NCBI GenBank assembly: GCA_017404585.1
Contig: JAFRCB010000335.1
Location: forward strand, 1-9,624
DNA length: 9,624 bases
Direction of reading: 5' to 3'
Source: Lachnospiraceae bacterium
GTDB lineage: Bacteria; Bacillota; Clostridia; Lachnospirales; Lachnospiraceae
Positions 1 through 6,490 of the stretch are shown here, one piece after another. The position numbers and the translations under genes are program-made. The notes beneath the pieces are model-generated. The model did no database searches and was not told the DNA's origin. It was given only the letters and a program-made list of their open reading frames with translations. Every line of letters begins with the position of its first letter. Within the stretch, counting starts at the first letter, position 1.

Positions 1-531
1 ATAGGTCTTCTCGTATACCTTCTGCTTGTCAGACATGTGTTCATAAAAGACGGGCGTTACGTGAACCTCTGGCCGGAAAAACTTGATCTTGAGGATCTTC
101 TTTATCGCCCGCTTCTTACTCGGTGGCTGCCGAACATCTTCGGTGAATTTGCGAGAGTATTCGGTGAGAATCGGATCCTTTCCCCGGTCTGTCGTCGGAT
201 ACCGAAAGCCTTCGGCATGGCAGCGGCAGTTTTCGGAGAGGATATGATCCTTGTGCCGCTCGCTCGCGCTGCGGTCTTTGCCGGTTCTCTCATCGGCCGC
301 ATTCTCTCTGACAGCCTTGATGCATCTGTCGTGCTTCTTCGAAAGACCGCAATGAGGGAAAGACCTGTAAAGGGAGCCGGTCCGGGCAGACGCAGCCGGC
401 TGAAGATATTCATGAGGCAGACAGAGGATGCGGTCGTGCCGCTGTTTGCCAACTTCTCGTTTGCACTGCTCATGACCTGCATCGGAATCCTTGTGATCCT
501 TGGCTGTCTCATGTATTATATGCTGCCGTGA
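1..531 (+). CDS. Proton-conducting membrane transporter subunit (NuoL/Mrp/hydrogenase-4 type), C-terminal fragment
   Basis: The reading frame is open from the first base of the window, so this is the 3' end of a longer gene (176 codons visible); the GTG at 37 is internal, not a start. The first residues are hydrophobic (IGLLVYLLLVRH), followed by a loop with YVNLWPEKLDLEDLLYRPLL. I recall that stretch as typical of the C-terminal region of clostridial NADH dehydrogenase-like proton-conducting subunits. The middle is amphipathic and rich in aromatic and basic residues, and a final transmembrane helix (about the last 30 residues) ends in MYYMLP. Such subunits translocate H+ or Na+ in the membrane as part of complex I-like, Mrp antiporter or membrane hydrogenase complexes. 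The catalytic membrane helices lie upstream and are not visible, so the exact complex cannot be assigned. There is no terminator before the next gene, 44 nt downstream. Confidence 0.6.
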   Translation: MGLLVYLLLVRHVFIKDGRYVNLWPEKLDLEDLLYRPLLTRWLPNIFGEFARVFGENRILSPVCRRIPKAFGMAAAVFGEDMILVPLARAAVFAGSLIGRILSDSLDASVVLLRKTAMRERPVKGAGPGRRSRLKIFMRQTEDAVVPLFANFSFALLMTCIGILVILGCLMYYMLP

Positions 532-575
532 CCGGAGAAAACGCGAAATTCAGACCATGCTTTGGAGGAAAATGA

Positions 576-1058
576 ATGAACGCATTACTCAGCACATTGT
601 GCTATATTGAAAAAGACGGTAAATATCTGATGCTTCACCGGACGGTGAAGAAGAATGATGTGAACAAAGATAAATGGATCGGCGTCGGGGGTCACTTTGA
701 ACAGGACGAGAGTCCGGAAGAGTGTGTCCTACGGGAAGTTTTCGAGGAGACCGGCTATACGCTGACCAGCTATGCGTACCGGGGGCTGGTGACATTTGTC
801 TCCGGCGGCGGGGTAACAGAGTATATGTCCCTCTTCACGGCGGACGCCTTTACCGGAGAACCGCATGACTGCGATGAGGGAGAGCTCTGCTGGGTCGACA
901 GGGAGGCTGTTTTTGACCTTAACATATGGGAAGGGGATAAGATATTTTTCCGCCTTCTCAATGAGGGAATTCCGTTCTTTTCACTGAAGCTTGTCTATGA
1001 CGGCGGCGATACGCTGGTGTACGCTGCTCTGAACGGACAGGAGCTTCGAATTCGCTAA
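576..1058 (+). CDS. Nudix hydrolase (MutT-like, 8-oxo-dGTP diphosphatase family)
   Basis: A 160-residue protein with a complete Nudix box at residues 39-61: G39, E45, R53-E54, E57-E58 and G60 all fit G-x5-E-x7-R-E-U-x-E-E-x-G-U. The glutamates of the box bind Mg2+ for hydrolysis of nucleoside diphosphate-X substrates. The N-terminal part (LLSTLCYIEKDGKYLMLHR) and the DKWIGVGGHFE segment match the family of 8-oxo-dGTP diphosphatases of Firmicutes, which sanitise the nucleotide pool or act on related nucleotides. Length is usual for the family. The start at 576 is preceded by GGAGG at 564-568 with 7 nt spacing. An ATG at 572 is in another frame. Substrate specificity cannot be read from the sequence. 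The gene is followed by a bidirectional terminator and a convergent regulator gene. Confidence 0.9.
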   Translation: MNALLSTLCYIEKDGKYLMLHRTVKKNDVNKDKWIGVGGHFEQDESPEECVLREVFEETGYTLTSYAYRGLVTFVSGGGVTEYMSLFTADAFTGEPHDCDEGELCWVDREAVFDLNIWEGDKIFFRLLNEGIPFFSLKLVYDGGDTLVYAALNGQELRIR

Positions 1059-1086
1059 AGATTCAAGCAGTCAAAGACTTCAACGC

Positions 1087-1197
1087 AAAAAAAGGCTGTC
1101 GCATCAGACGGTGTTCACACTGCATATAGCGGACATGTGCAAATATCAACTGCTATATGTGGTGCGGACTCGCCTTAATGCGACAGCCTGCGTTTTT
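1087..1197. terminator. Long-hairpin bidirectional terminator between convergent genes
   Basis: AGGCTGTCGCAT at 1093-1104 is perfectly complementary to 1178-1189. Inside it, CATATAGC at 1123-1130 pairs with 1152-1159, with 18 poorly matched bases on each side between the two stems and a loop of about 21 nt. The stem is flanked by seven A at 1087-1093, which are U's directly after the stem for the minus-strand gene. On the plus strand TTTTT lies at 1193-1197. It therefore fits a terminator serving both the Nudix gene and the convergent regulator, best on the minus strand. The total span is unusually long for a simple terminator. Confidence 0.7.
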
Positions 1198-1201
1198 ACT
1201 C

Positions 1202-1624
1202 TCAGTCTGCATCGGATGTGCTTCCCAAAGCTGAGGCCTTGGGGGAGATATCCAGTTCCTGAAGTCTGTGCATATGTTCCTTGAGACGCTTGAATGTCTC
1301 ATCGCTGATATCATGCTCTATTTTGCATGCATCTGCTTCGGCGTTATTATGCCCTACGCCGATGCTCTCGAAGAAATTCGTCAGGACCTTGTGGCGTGTG
1401 TAGGTGTGCCGTGCAATCTTGGCTCCCTCATCAGTCAGAGTTATATAGCCGTCAGCATCCATATTGATGAGACCTTTTTCGCGAAGCTTTTTCATTGCTA
1501 TGCTGATGCTGGGCTTGGAATAGCCAAGCTTATAGACAATGTCAATTGAGCGGACCTTGCCGAGCTGCTCTCTGAGCATCAGGATTGATTCGAGATAATC
1601 TTCAGATGATTCATTATAATTCAT
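1202..1624 (-). CDS. DtxR/MntR-family metal-dependent transcriptional repressor
   Basis: A 140-residue protein with an N-terminal winged helix (about residues 5-70: EDYLESIL, then SIDIVYKLGYSKPSISIAMK as the helix-turn-helix) and a metal-binding dimerisation domain (about 71-140). Candidate metal ligands by alignment from memory with MntR and DtxR are D9, E12, H78, C100, E103 and H104 (DACKIEHDIS). No SH3-like third domain is present, as in MntR. The family represses Mn or Fe uptake genes when metal is bound. The start was set at 1624 rather than the upstream in-frame ATG at 1660, because a GGAGG lies 7 nt before it on the minus strand and homologues begin near the EDYLE motif. It is convergent with the Nudix gene; no metal transporter is adjacent. 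D9 is the MntR-type residue and C100 the DtxR-type residue, so Mn versus Fe cannot be decided. Confidence 0.88.
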   Translation of the reverse strand: MNYNESSEDYLESILMLREQLGKVRSIDIVYKLGYSKPSISIAMKKLREKGLINMDADGYITLTDEGAKIARHTYTRHKVLTNFFESIGVGHNNAEADACKIEHDISDETFKRLKEHMHRLQELDISPKASALGSTSDAD

Positions 1625-1655
1625 TTTGATACCTCCGATATCGGAATTCTCAATT

Positions 1656-1684
1656 AGCATACCATAATCGAACTGCTATTTCAA
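1656..1684 (-). promoter_or_regulatory. Predicted sigma-A promoter of the DtxR/MntR-family gene
   Basis: On the minus strand TTGAAA (1679-1684) is followed after exactly 17 bp by TATGCT (1656-1661). A perfect 10-bp palindrome CCGATATCGG at 1635-1644 lies between this promoter and the start codon and overlaps the edge of the ribosome binding site. It could be an autoregulatory operator, but it does not match a DtxR/MntR box I can confirm. Confidence 0.5.
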
Positions 1685-1787
1685 GTCTCCGCGGACGCGC
1701 TGAAATGCAGTGTGTTCTGAACTGTAACGGACATCAGATTACATATTCGGCAAAGTGAAAAAGTGCTGTTGCAAATGTACTTATACC

Positions 1788-1816
1788 GTGTCAATCCATG
1801 AGGAAAAGTGTATAAT
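1788..1816 (+). promoter_or_regulatory. Predicted promoter of the undecaprenol/diacylglycerol kinase gene
   Basis: A consensus TATAAT at 1811-1816 has GTGTCA at 1788-1793 at 17 bp spacing (4 of 6 matches to the -35 consensus). Transcription would start near 1823, about 50 nt before the chosen start codon. No second strong signal is seen in the divergent interval 1685-1787. Confidence 0.5.
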
Positions 1817-1875
1817 GTAATGAGTGGTTCTGATAGCATAATCGGTACAGGCTATTATTGCGCGAGGAGACGGGG

Positions 1876-2253
1876 ATGAAGAAACAGCCGCTTGACAGAA
1901 GCTTCGGTTACGCGTTCGAGGGTATATGGAATACCGTGAAGAGCGAACGCAATATGCAGATCCATCTGGGCTTTACTGTGTGCGTCATCATTGCCGGCTT
2001 CATTTTCCGGATATCAAAGATCGAGTGGCTGATCTGCCTTGTCCTTTTCGGTCAGGTCATGAGCCTGGAGATTGTCAACACAGCCCTCGAGGCGGCGGTC
2101 GACCTGGCGACGGATGAGTGGAAGCCGCTTGCCAAGAAAGCCAAGGATGCCGCAGCCGGAGCAGTCCTGGTGTCAGCCATCACTGCGGCGATTATCGGCC
2201 TCTGGATCTTTATCCCCCGGCTTTTTGAGCTGATTTATGTACTCGCCGGGTGA
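1876..2253 (+). CDS. dgkA: Undecaprenol/diacylglycerol kinase (DgkA family)
   Basis: A 125-residue integral membrane kinase. The family signature E-x-V-N-T-A-L-E-x-x-V-D is complete at residues 65-76, followed by the conserved LAKKAKDAAAGAVL at 85-98. Three hydrophobic segments are visible (about 32-47, 51-66 and 95-118), as in trimeric DgkA. In Gram-positive bacteria this enzyme mainly phosphorylates undecaprenol to recycle the lipid carrier of cell-wall synthesis, rather than diacylglycerol; that assignment is family knowledge. The ATG at 1876 is chosen because GAGGAG at 1864-1869 precedes it by 6 nt. An in-frame TTG at 1858 is possible but has no such site. The gene is not next to ybeY/cdd/era, its usual neighbours in Firmicutes. 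Instead it precedes a phasin-like gene and an AarF kinase, both lipid-linked. Confidence 0.88.
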   Translation: MKKQPLDRSFGYAFEGIWNTVKSERNMQIHLGFTVCVIIAGFIFRISKIEWLICLVLFGQVMSLEIVNTALEAAVDLATDEWKPLAKKAKDAAAGAVLVSAITAAIIGLWIFIPRLFELIYVLAG

Positions 2254-2314
2254 TATCTTTTGAATACCGAGCGGGAGCGTCCCTGAGAAGCAGTATTTGC
2301 GGCGTGACTGCTAA

Positions 2315-2342
2315 TTGAACTGAATTTGGGAAGTTTTATATT
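2315..2342 (+). promoter_or_regulatory. Predicted promoter of the phasin-like/AarF operon
   Basis: TTGAAC at 2315-2320 and TATATT at 2337-2342 are separated by 16 bp, with the ribosome binding site of the next gene starting at 2350. The resulting leader would be very short (about 15 nt). I see no convincing terminator between the kinase gene and this promoter, only a weak GGG/CCC hairpin near 2274-2284, so read-through is also likely. Confidence 0.4.
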
Positions 2343-2363
2343 AATGATAAAGGAGGACACAAA

Positions 2364-2675
2364 ATGGATAACAATAAGATCATTACGGACGGACTCAGAA
2401 CATTGCTGCTGGCCGGTGTCGGTGCAGCCGCCCTCACAGTCGACAAATCTCAGGAGATCCTGAAGGACCTGGTCGACCGCGGCGAACTCACAGTTGAGCA
2501 GGGCAAGGCTCTCAATCAGGAGCTGAAGCATAAAATCCGCGAGACAAAGGAAGCTGCGGAGGAGAAGAAGGTCGAGGAGCCGAAGAAAGATTTTGCGGAT
2601 ATGATTTCCGGCCTTTCCGCGGATGACCTTGCCGCACTCAAGGAAGCTATACTGAAGGCGGAGACTAAAGAATAA
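2364..2675 (+). CDS. Phasin-like small helical protein (polyhydroxyalkanoate synthesis regulator-like)
   Basis: A 103-residue protein. A short hydrophobic, Gly/Ala-rich N-terminal segment (residues 10-25, GLRTLLLAGVGAAALT) is followed by a charged helical region with probable coiled coil (28-72, QEILKDLVDRGELTVEQGK and KETKEAAEEKK-like runs) and a C-terminal helix ending in LKEAILKAETKE. The order 'hydrophobic patch, DLVxRGELT, charged coiled coil' is what I recall for phasin-family or PHA-synthesis-regulator proteins (COG3937-like) found next to AarF kinases. Phasins coat storage granules, but no PHA synthase is present here, so that function is not implied. A strong ribosome binding site AAGGAGG at 2350-2356 precedes the ATG by 7 nt. 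Its TAA overlaps the next gene's ATG by one base, indicating translational coupling. Confidence 0.7.
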   Translation: MDNNKIITDGLRTLLLAGVGAAALTVDKSQEILKDLVDRGELTVEQGKALNQELKHKIRETKEAAEEKKVEEPKKDFADMISGLSADDLAALKEAILKAETKE

Positions 2676-4306
2676 TGAGTGATAATAAGCCTGGATCAAA
2701 AGCGGAAGCAGCCAGGCAGAAGGCCGAAAATGACGCACGCTTCAGGGAAATCCGGGAAGTATTGTCAAGAAACAAGATCACGCGCGGCGTTTCTCCCGAA
2801 AAGCTGCGCGTGATTCTTGAGGAACTGGGTCCGACTTACATAAAGCTCGGTCAGATCATGTCCCTCCACTCTGATATATTGCCGAAGTCATACTGCGATG
2901 AACTTATGAAGCTGAACTCGAACGTCACACCGATGCCGTTTTCGGAGGTCGAGGAAGTTATCAAGGGATCCTTCAGGGAACCATGGGAAGAAGTATTTTT
3001 GTCTGTGGACAGGGAGCCTCTCGGTTCGGCATCAATCGCTCAGGTCCATCGGGCAAAGCTTCGCACCGGGGAAGATGTCGTCGTCAAAGTTGAGAGGAAG
3101 GGTATCTACGATACGATGGCGAGAGATATCCGCCTCCTGCACAATGCCGTGAGACGTCTGCCGCCGGTGGGAAATCTGCGGAATATCGTGGACCTTGATA
3201 TGGTACTCGATGAGATGTGGACGGTGGCTCAGGAGGAGATGGATTTCCTCAAGGAGGCTGCGAACATAGAGGAATTCTCTGCCAATAACGCGCAGTTCCG
3301 CTATATTTATGTGCCTAAGCTTTACCGGGAGCACACGACGCAGCGCGTTCTGGTCATGGAGTATGTTGAGGGAATTGATATTGATGACAAGGAGAAGCTG
3401 ATCGCGGAGGGCTACGATCTCGACGAGATCGGAACAAAATTTGTCAATAATTATATCCATCAGATCATGGATGACGGTTTCTTCCATGCTGATCCGCATC
3501 CGGGCAACGTCAAAGTCAGAGACGGAAAGATCGTATGGCTCGATATGGGCATGATGGGGCGGCTCACGGAGCGCGAGCGCAGAATCATGGTGAGAGGAGT
3601 TCAGGGTATCGGGATGAAGGACGTCACGATGGTGACGGATGCGGTGCTTGACCTTGGAAAGTTCTGGGGAAAACCGGACAGAGACCAGCTTTACAGAGAC
3701 CTGAGGGATTTTATCGAAGAGTTCGGAACGGTCTCAATGGGGCAGGTCGATGTTGCCGAGACTTTGCAGGCCATCATGGAGGTCATGAAGTCCAACAAAA
3801 TCGGAATGCCCCATGGCCTCACGATGCTCGCCCGGGGCATGGCCCATATGGAGGGAGTCCTGGCGGAGATCAGCCCGGACATCAATATGATACAGATAGC
3901 GGCGACATCGGTGGCTGATACCACGCTCAGAGATATAGACTGGAAGGGAGAGCTGGCAAGGACCGGCCGCCATGTGGTCCGGTCGTTAAGAAAGGGTATC
4001 GACATCCCGCTGCTTGCGGCGGATATCATGCAGGAGTATCTGGAAGGGCAGGCCAGGGTCAATCTGAAGCTCGAGACTTCACCCGAGCTGGAGATGATGG
4101 TCGCGTCCGCGGTCAGAAATCTGGTCATCGGCATGTGTATCGTCGCGCTGCTCATAGGATCGAGTATTCTGTGTCTCACGGATATGGAGCCGAGACTTCT
4201 GGGAATACCTGTCCTCGGAGTAATCGGTTATGTGACGGCGTTCGCTTCCACACTGTATTTCTTTATCAGATACTTCTGGAGAAAATATTTCAAAAAGAAA
4301 AAATAA
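2675..4306 (+). CDS. AarF/UbiB (ABC1/COQ8) family atypical kinase, membrane anchored
   Basis: A 543-residue protein with the family hallmarks in order: KxGQ motif (K57-Q60, IKLGQIMS), the modified alanine-rich loop (SASIAQVH, 118-125) replacing a normal P-loop, the nucleotide-binding lysine (K138 in VVVKVE), E194 and N197 (FLKEAAN), the catalytic-loop equivalent HADPHPGN (271-278), and the DFG equivalent LDMG with D290. Two C-terminal transmembrane helices (about 482-503 and 508-531) end in a Lys-rich tail, placing the kinase domain on the cytoplasmic face. UbiB/COQ8 proteins are ATPases/kinases that support isoprenoid-quinone synthesis and lipid handling. The role in an anaerobe that may lack ubiquinone is unknown. 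The start overlaps the phasin-like stop codon by one base, so the two are probably made together. All key residues I looked for are present. Confidence 0.9.
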   Translation: MSDNKPGSKAEAARQKAENDARFREIREVLSRNKITRGVSPEKLRVILEELGPTYIKLGQIMSLHSDILPKSYCDELMKLNSNVTPMPFSEVEEVIKGSFREPWEEVFLSVDREPLGSASIAQVHRAKLRTGEDVVVKVERKGIYDTMARDIRLLHNAVRRLPPVGNLRNIVDLDMVLDEMWTVAQEEMDFLKEAANIEEFSANNAQFRYIYVPKLYREHTTQRVLVMEYVEGIDIDDKEKLIAEGYDLDEIGTKFVNNYIHQIMDDGFFHADPHPGNVKVRDGKIVWLDMGMMGRLTERERRIMVRGVQGIGMKDVTMVTDAVLDLGKFWGKPDRDQLYRDLRDFIEEFGTVSMGQVDVAETLQAIMEVMKSNKIGMPHGLTMLARGMAHMEGVLAEISPDINMIQIAATSVADTTLRDIDWKGELARTGRHVVRSLRKGIDIPLLAADIMQEYLEGQARVNLKLETSPELEMMVASAVRNLVIGMCIVALLIGSSILCLTDMEPRLLGIPVLGVIGYVTAFASTLYFFIRYFWRKYFKKKK

Positions 4307-4325
4307 TAAGCGGAAGAACTTTATA

Positions 4326-5252
4326 ATGAGACTGGAGAGAAAATTTCGTTCAAGTGACGGTAAGACAGATATACATGTGCTTCTGTGGATGCCGGAAGGA
4401 GAAATCCGCGGAGTACTGCAGATTGCTCACGGTATGTGCGAGTTTGCGGAGAGGTATGACGGATTTGCGGCCTTTCTCGCCGAACATGGCTATGTGGTAT
4501 GTGTAAATGATCATCTTGGCCACGGAAAATCAGTAACTGACGAACAGCAGCTCGGTTTTTTCCGTGAGAAGGATGGAGATGGAGCACTGATCGCGGATAT
4601 GCGGAGACTTCATGTTATTATGAAGAAGAGATATCCGGAGCTTCCTTATTATATGCTCGGCCACAGCATGGGATCTTTTCTTGTAAGGCAGTATATGGAG
4701 ATGTACGGACAGGAGCTTGCCGGAGTCATCATTCTGGGTACCGGCAGCTACCCGCGCGCGGTGGTCAGGTTCGGAAAAGGTCTGTGCCTGTGCCGCGCTA
4801 TGATGAAGAACTGGCACTACAGGAGTCATCTCATAGAGAACATAGCCAAGGGCTCTTATAATAAGGCGTTTGATCCTGCGCGCACGCCGTATGACTGGCT
4901 GACCCGGGATGAGAGCATAGTCGACAGTTTCGCCTCCAACCCGCTCAATACCTTTGCCTTCACAGTCAACGGGTATTATTCGATGTTTAGCGCGATCGAG
5001 AAAACACAGAACAGAAAGCTTCTCGCCGGAATACCGAAAAGTCTTCCGATCCTTCTTGCTTCGGGAACGATGGATCCGGTCGGCAGCTTCACAAAAGGCG
5101 TAAAGACCGCTTATGAGGATCTGAAGAAGGCGGGACTTTACGATGTACAGCTGCATTTCTTTGAAGGGGACCGGCATGAGATACTGAACGAGCTCGACCG
5201 TGAAGATGTCTATCAGTATCTGCTGGATTGGCTCAATGCGCATTTGACGTGA
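4326..5252 (+). CDS. Alpha/beta hydrolase, monoacylglycerol lipase / lysophospholipase-like (Hydrolase_4)
   Basis: A 308-residue alpha/beta-hydrolase. The nucleophile elbow is GHSMG (residues 112-116, Ser114). The likely acid is Asp250 (SGTMDPVG) and the likely base is His284 (GDRHEILNE). The AHGMCEFAERY segment (34-44) forms the oxyanion-hole region, as in monoglyceride lipases and lysophospholipase L2-like enzymes. The region 145-225 would be the lid. Such enzymes hydrolyse mono-acylglycerols or lysophospholipids, but substrate is not certain. No signal peptide is seen, so it is cytoplasmic. It lies 19 nt after the AarF-like kinase on the same strand, with only a weak GGAAG (4312-4316), so it is probably the last gene of that transcript, which ends at the hairpin at 5318-5374. 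Confidence 0.85.
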   Translation: MRLERKFRSSDGKTDIHVLLWMPEGEIRGVLQIAHGMCEFAERYDGFAAFLAEHGYVVCVNDHLGHGKSVTDEQQLGFFREKDGDGALIADMRRLHVIMKKRYPELPYYMLGHSMGSFLVRQYMEMYGQELAGVIILGTGSYPRAVVRFGKGLCLCRAMMKNWHYRSHLIENIAKGSYNKAFDPARTPYDWLTRDESIVDSFASNPLNTFAFTVNGYYSMFSAIEKTQNRKLLAGIPKSLPILLASGTMDPVGSFTKGVKTAYEDLKKAGLYDVQLHFFEGDRHEILNELDREDVYQYLLDWLNAHLT

Positions 5253-5265
5253 GCGGATCCTGAAG

Positions 5266-5281
5266 CTTCGCTGCAGCCTGT
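5266..5281 (+). repeat. Dispersed repeat, copy 1 (16-bp exact match to 9090-9105)
   Basis: CTTCGCTGCAGCCTGT occurs here and again at 9090-9105. Similarity extends leftwards: 23 of 27 bases match between 5255-5281 and 9079-9105. Here the repeat lies in the loop of a short inverted repeat, CGGATC at 5254-5259 against GATCCG at 5286-5291. Both copies are in non-coding DNA flanking the ribosomal protein cluster. Confidence 0.7.
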
Positions 5282-5312
5282 ATTTGATCCGGACGAAAAA
5301 ATAATATTGACC

Positions 5313-5341
5313 TTGACGGACTTGTTTCTTCATGCTATTAT
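5313..5341 (+). promoter_or_regulatory. Predicted strong promoter of the rpmG-secE-nusG operon, nested in a terminator
   Basis: TTGACG at 5313-5318 and TATTAT at 5336-5341 are 17 bp apart, close to the sigma-A consensus. Transcription would start near 5348, giving a leader of about 93 nt to the rpmG start. The -10 element lies in the loop of the upstream terminator hairpin and the -35 element abuts its left arm, so the new transcript begins in the loop and carries only the right arm and the T9 tract near its 5' end. Confidence 0.7.
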
Positions 5342-5374
5342 CTAATGGCGACAAGAAACAGGTCCTTTTTTTTT
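5318..5374 (+). terminator. Rho-independent terminator of the lipid-gene operon
   Basis: The left arm 5318-5330 (GGACTTGTTTCTT) pairs with 5353-5365 over 13 bp, with a single G-U wobble. The loop is 22 nt, and nine T follow at 5366-5374. It lies about 65 nt after the hydrolase stop codon, on the correct strand to end that transcript. Confidence 0.8.
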
Positions 5375-5440
5375 GCTCACGTTTTTTAGGAACGGGAGAA
5401 TTTAGGAAGGCCGCAAGATTATCATTGGAGGTGAAAAACC

Positions 5441-5590
5441 GTGCGTACAAGGATAACTTTAGCGTGCACAGAATGCAAGCAGCGTAACTACAACACTAAG
5501 AAGGATAAGAAAGAACATCCGGAGAGAATGGAGACGAAGAAATACTGCAAGTTCTGCCGCAAACACACGATCCACAAAGAGACCAAGTAA
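5441..5590 (+). CDS. rpmG: 50S ribosomal protein L33 (zinc-binding form)
   Basis: A 49-residue protein starting at GTG, preceded by GGAGG at 5427-5431 (9 nt spacing). It begins [17 protein letters not shown] and carries two CxxC pairs (C9-x2-C12 and C36-x2-C39) that form a zinc ribbon, the 'C+' form of L33. Length and basic C-terminus (HTIHKETK) are typical. L33 binds 23S rRNA near the E site of the large subunit. Many Firmicutes carry a second L33 without cysteines that replaces this one in zinc starvation; it is not in this window. Placement directly before secE is the usual Firmicutes order. Confidence 0.95.
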   Translation: MRTRITLACTECKQRNYNTKKDKKEHPERMETKKYCKFCRKHTIHKETK

Positions 5591-5611
5591 TTAAGGGAAC
5601 AGGTGATTTAA

Positions 5612-5827
5612 ATGGCAGATAATTCCAAGAAGGCACCAAAGGAAAAGAAGAAGCAGAGCTTCTTTAAAGGTGTAAAGCAGGAGTGGAACAAGATCCAGTG
5701 GCCGACGGTCGATGACCTGAAGAAGCAGACCGGACTTGTCGTCGTCATCTCTGTCCTTATGGGCGTTATCATTACTATTATTGACAGTGCGGCTCTGCAG
5801 CTGGTCAACTGGCTGATGTCTATCTGA
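5612..5827 (+). CDS. secE: Preprotein translocase subunit SecE
   Basis: A 71-residue single-spanning membrane protein: a Lys-rich cytoplasmic N-terminus (residues 6-22), the conserved amphipathic hinge EWNKIQWPTVDDL (24-36), and one transmembrane helix (about 41-66). This is the short, one-helix SecE of Gram-positive bacteria, which clamps SecY in the protein-conducting channel. An AGGTGA site at 5601-5606 precedes the ATG by 5 nt. It lies 21 nt after rpmG and 42 nt before nusG, as in a typical rpmG-secE-nusG operon. Confidence 0.96.
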   Translation: MADNSKKAPKEKKKQSFFKGVKQEWNKIQWPTVDDLKKQTGLVVVISVLMGVIITIIDSAALQLVNWLMSI

Positions 5828-5869
5828 CATATCCGATGACCACGGCAGAAAATGTATGAGAGGTAGCAG

Positions 5870-6409
5870 ATGTCAGATTCGAACTGGTATGTAGTACATA
5901 CGTATTCAGGTTATGAGAATAAAGTCAAGGCCAACATCGAGAAGACAATCGAGAACCGCCACCTCGAGGAGCAGATCCTTGAAGTCAAGGTTCCGCTGAC
6001 CGATGTACAGGAGACAAGGAACGGCGTCACGAAGACGACGAAGAAAAAACTGTTTCCGGGCTACGTGCTGATCAACATGATCATGAATGATGATACCTGG
6101 TATGTCGTCCGCAATACCCGCGGCGTTACGGGATTTGTCGGACCGGGAAGCAAGCCGGTCCCGCTTACACCGGATGAGATGCGCAACCTCGGTATCGGCG
6201 GCGGAAAGGTCGAGCCCGCACCGAAGCAGAAATACATCGTGGACTTCGAAGTCGGCGATACGATCGTTGTTTTCGCCGGCGCGTGGGAAGGCACGACAGG
6301 TATGGTCACTGCCGTCAATGCTCAGAAACAGACCGTGACGATTAACAGAGACATGTTCGGCCGTTCAATTCCGGTCGAAATAAGTTTCAGTGAAGTCAAA
6401 AAGACGTAA
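5870..6409 (+). CDS. nusG: Transcription termination/antitermination factor NusG
   Basis: A 179-residue protein with the NGN domain at the N-terminus (WYVVHTYSGYENKVKANIE at 6-24, the LFPGYVLINM core at 61-70, and TGFVGPGSKPVPL at 87-99) and a C-terminal KOW domain (about 127-160, VGDTIVVFAGAWEGTTGMV). NusG binds the RNA polymerase clamp helices, affects pausing and termination, and couples to ribosomes through the KOW domain. Length is standard. GAGAGG near 5858-5863 precedes the ATG. It is followed by a 97-nt interval holding a perfect hairpin and the L1 operator in front of rplK. Confidence 0.97.
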   Translation: MSDSNWYVVHTYSGYENKVKANIEKTIENRHLEEQILEVKVPLTDVQETRNGVTKTTKKKLFPGYVLINMIMNDDTWYVVRNTRGVTGFVGPGSKPVPLTPDEMRNLGIGGGKVEPAPKQKYIVDFEVGDTIVVFAGAWEGTTGMVTAVNAQKQTVTINRDMFGRSIPVEISFSEVKKT

Positions 6410-6431
6410 AATCATTTGAAAACAGTTATTG

Positions 6432-6454
6432 TTTAAGACACAGGGTGTCTTAAA
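6432..6454 (+). other. Perfect 10-bp hairpin between nusG and the rplK operator
   Basis: TTTAAGACAC at 6432-6441 is perfectly complementary to 6445-6454, with loop AGG. It is not followed by a T tract, so it is not a terminator. It directly abuts the L1-binding motif that starts at 6455, and could stabilise that motif or act as an RNA processing site; neither is shown. Confidence 0.7.
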
Positions 6455-6490
6455 GGTGGAAGGGCGGAATGGGCCCGACATTTACCACGT
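6455..6490 (+). promoter_or_regulatory. Predicted ribosomal protein L1 translational operator, site 1 (before rplK)
   Basis: The RNA forms GTGG (6456-6459) with CCAC (6485-6488), an asymmetric internal loop of AA on one side and GACATTTA on the other, and an inner GGGC (6462-6465) with GCCC (6473-6476). From memory, GGUGGGAGG and CCGA...ACCAC with this internal loop form the L1-binding site of 23S rRNA helix 76-77 and of L11-operon leaders. The stem ends 2 nt before the rplK ribosome binding site AAGGAGG (6491-6497), placed to block initiation when L1 is bound. Confidence 0.75.

Noticed and set aside
5266..5291. Inverted repeat CGGATC/GATCCG as a terminator of the hydrolase gene
   Set aside because: It has only 6 paired bases, a 26-nt loop and no plus-strand T tract; the hairpin at 5318-5374 is much stronger.
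4530..5450. 306-codon open frame on the minus strand
   Set aside because: It lies antisense to the well-supported alpha/beta hydrolase gene, begins beyond the terminator and promoter region, has no ribosome binding site I can see, and its translation is low-complexity and resembles no family.
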